Source: Cloeon dipterum (taxonomy: Eukaryota > Arthropoda > Insecta > Ephemeroptera > Baetidae). From it: a stretch of 64,000 nt of DNA. Each line of letters starts with the position of its first letter. Position 1 is the stretch's first letter. The stretch spans positions 31,422,844-31,486,843 of the forward strand of contig NC_088787.1 in assembly GCF_949628265.1 (NCBI RefSeq), in the 5' to 3' direction. The notes under the pieces were generated by a model that was not told where the DNA came from, did not search any database, and was given only the letters and a program-made list of their open reading frames with translations. Shown here piece by piece: positions 63,481 through 64,000 of this stretch. Made by a program: the position numbers and the translations under genes.

Positions 63481-64000
63481 CTGTTAGCATTGAATGCAGG
63501 AGAGTTATTGACATCTACTTCGTTCCAGGCTGGCAATATAAATAGCTTTTGCGATGCTCTCCAGGAAATCCAGTGATCACATTGAAAAAATCCGTTTTTT
63601 CCGATTGAAGAATTCCACGCTTCATAAAAGAGAACACACTATACCACCTTTTAATCCGAAAAATGTTATTTCCTTATTATAGGATTATACAGAGTTTAAA
63701 ATAAGATATTAGTAAAATAGGAAATCTTTCCGTTATTTGTTACAGTTTTCCAGATATCTGTCCAGATCCAGAGCTTCCAATCGTTGCGGGACCATCTTAT
63801 GAGCACGAATTATGCAATTTTAAGCCATTTGAACCAAACTTAAAATCGTCTAAAGCATCTAAAAACAGTATAAATCGTCTAAATTAACTCAAAATCTGTA
63901 AATTAATGCATGATTTTGCTTCGCTGGTGGAAATTTAGGCCAGTTTTAATTTTTAAAGAAATTTGTCATGCAAAAAGAATAAAAATGATGCTTTCTTTGT

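Larger units (their letters stand above)
60431..64000. other. Right-hand non-coding region
   Basis: AT-rich with no credible coding exon; short overlapping ORFs only. It holds family B repeats (62060-62655), a G run at about 63076-63087 and a GC-richer regulatory-looking block (63100-63480). Confidence 0.55.

Overview
The window is nuclear DNA of an insect or close arthropod relative. The evidence is intron-rich, AT-rich, compact eukaryotic genes (many introns of 50-62 bp with GT-AG ends), a homeobox gene whose homeodomain matches insect Repo, an RpL23A with the long Lys/Ala/Pro N-terminal extension seen in insects, and arthropod-style multi-CTLD lectin exons. Species cannot be fixed by eye; the very short introns would suit a compact genome such as a mayfly, but that is inference.

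Layout. 0-39.7 kb is a dense housekeeping block: Drosha (-, 3' end off the left edge), VPS72/YL1 (-), TMEM161 (+), DNAJC30 (-), RAD17 (+), the glial homeobox gene repo (+) in a roomy neighbourhood, WASHC5/strumpellin (-), NARS1/cytosolic AsnRS (+), VPS45 (-), a ZFC3H1-like zinc-finger gene lacking the usual C-terminal half (+), a POLR1D-isoform-2-like small gene (-) and RpL23A (+). Five of the six clear + strand genes start head-to-head with a - strand neighbour (VPS72/TMEM161, DNAJC30/RAD17, WASHC5/NARS1, VPS45/ZFC3H1-like, POLR1D-like/RpL23A), and TMEM161/DNAJC30, NARS1/VPS45 and ZFC3H1-like/POLR1D-like end tail-to-tail 186-308 bp apart. repo is the exception, with about 4 kb of non-coding sequence on its 5' side containing GC-rich islands.

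39.7-51 kb: 6 kb without a gene, including a likely cis-regulatory block, then a - strand gene for a protein with a hydrophobic N-terminus, a Thr-rich mucin-like stalk and five tandem C-type lectin domains. 51-64 kb is repeat-rich: a 1.1 kb foldback element, an apparently intact CR1/L2-like LINE with a degenerate 2A-like motif, a candidate two-exon gene that would hold the LINE in its intron, and two adjacent, unrelated tandem arrays with nearly equal periods (213-214 and 217 bp), one extremely CpG-rich. At least two dispersed repeat families (here called A and B) recur in non-coding DNA across the window.

The genes do not form one pathway; functions cover miRNA processing, chromatin remodelling, membrane traffic, translation, DNA-damage checkpoint and nuclear RNA decay. 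Gene models below were built by hand: exon joins were chosen from GT-AG (twice GC-AG) ends, reading-frame continuity and remembered family sequence, not by alignment software.
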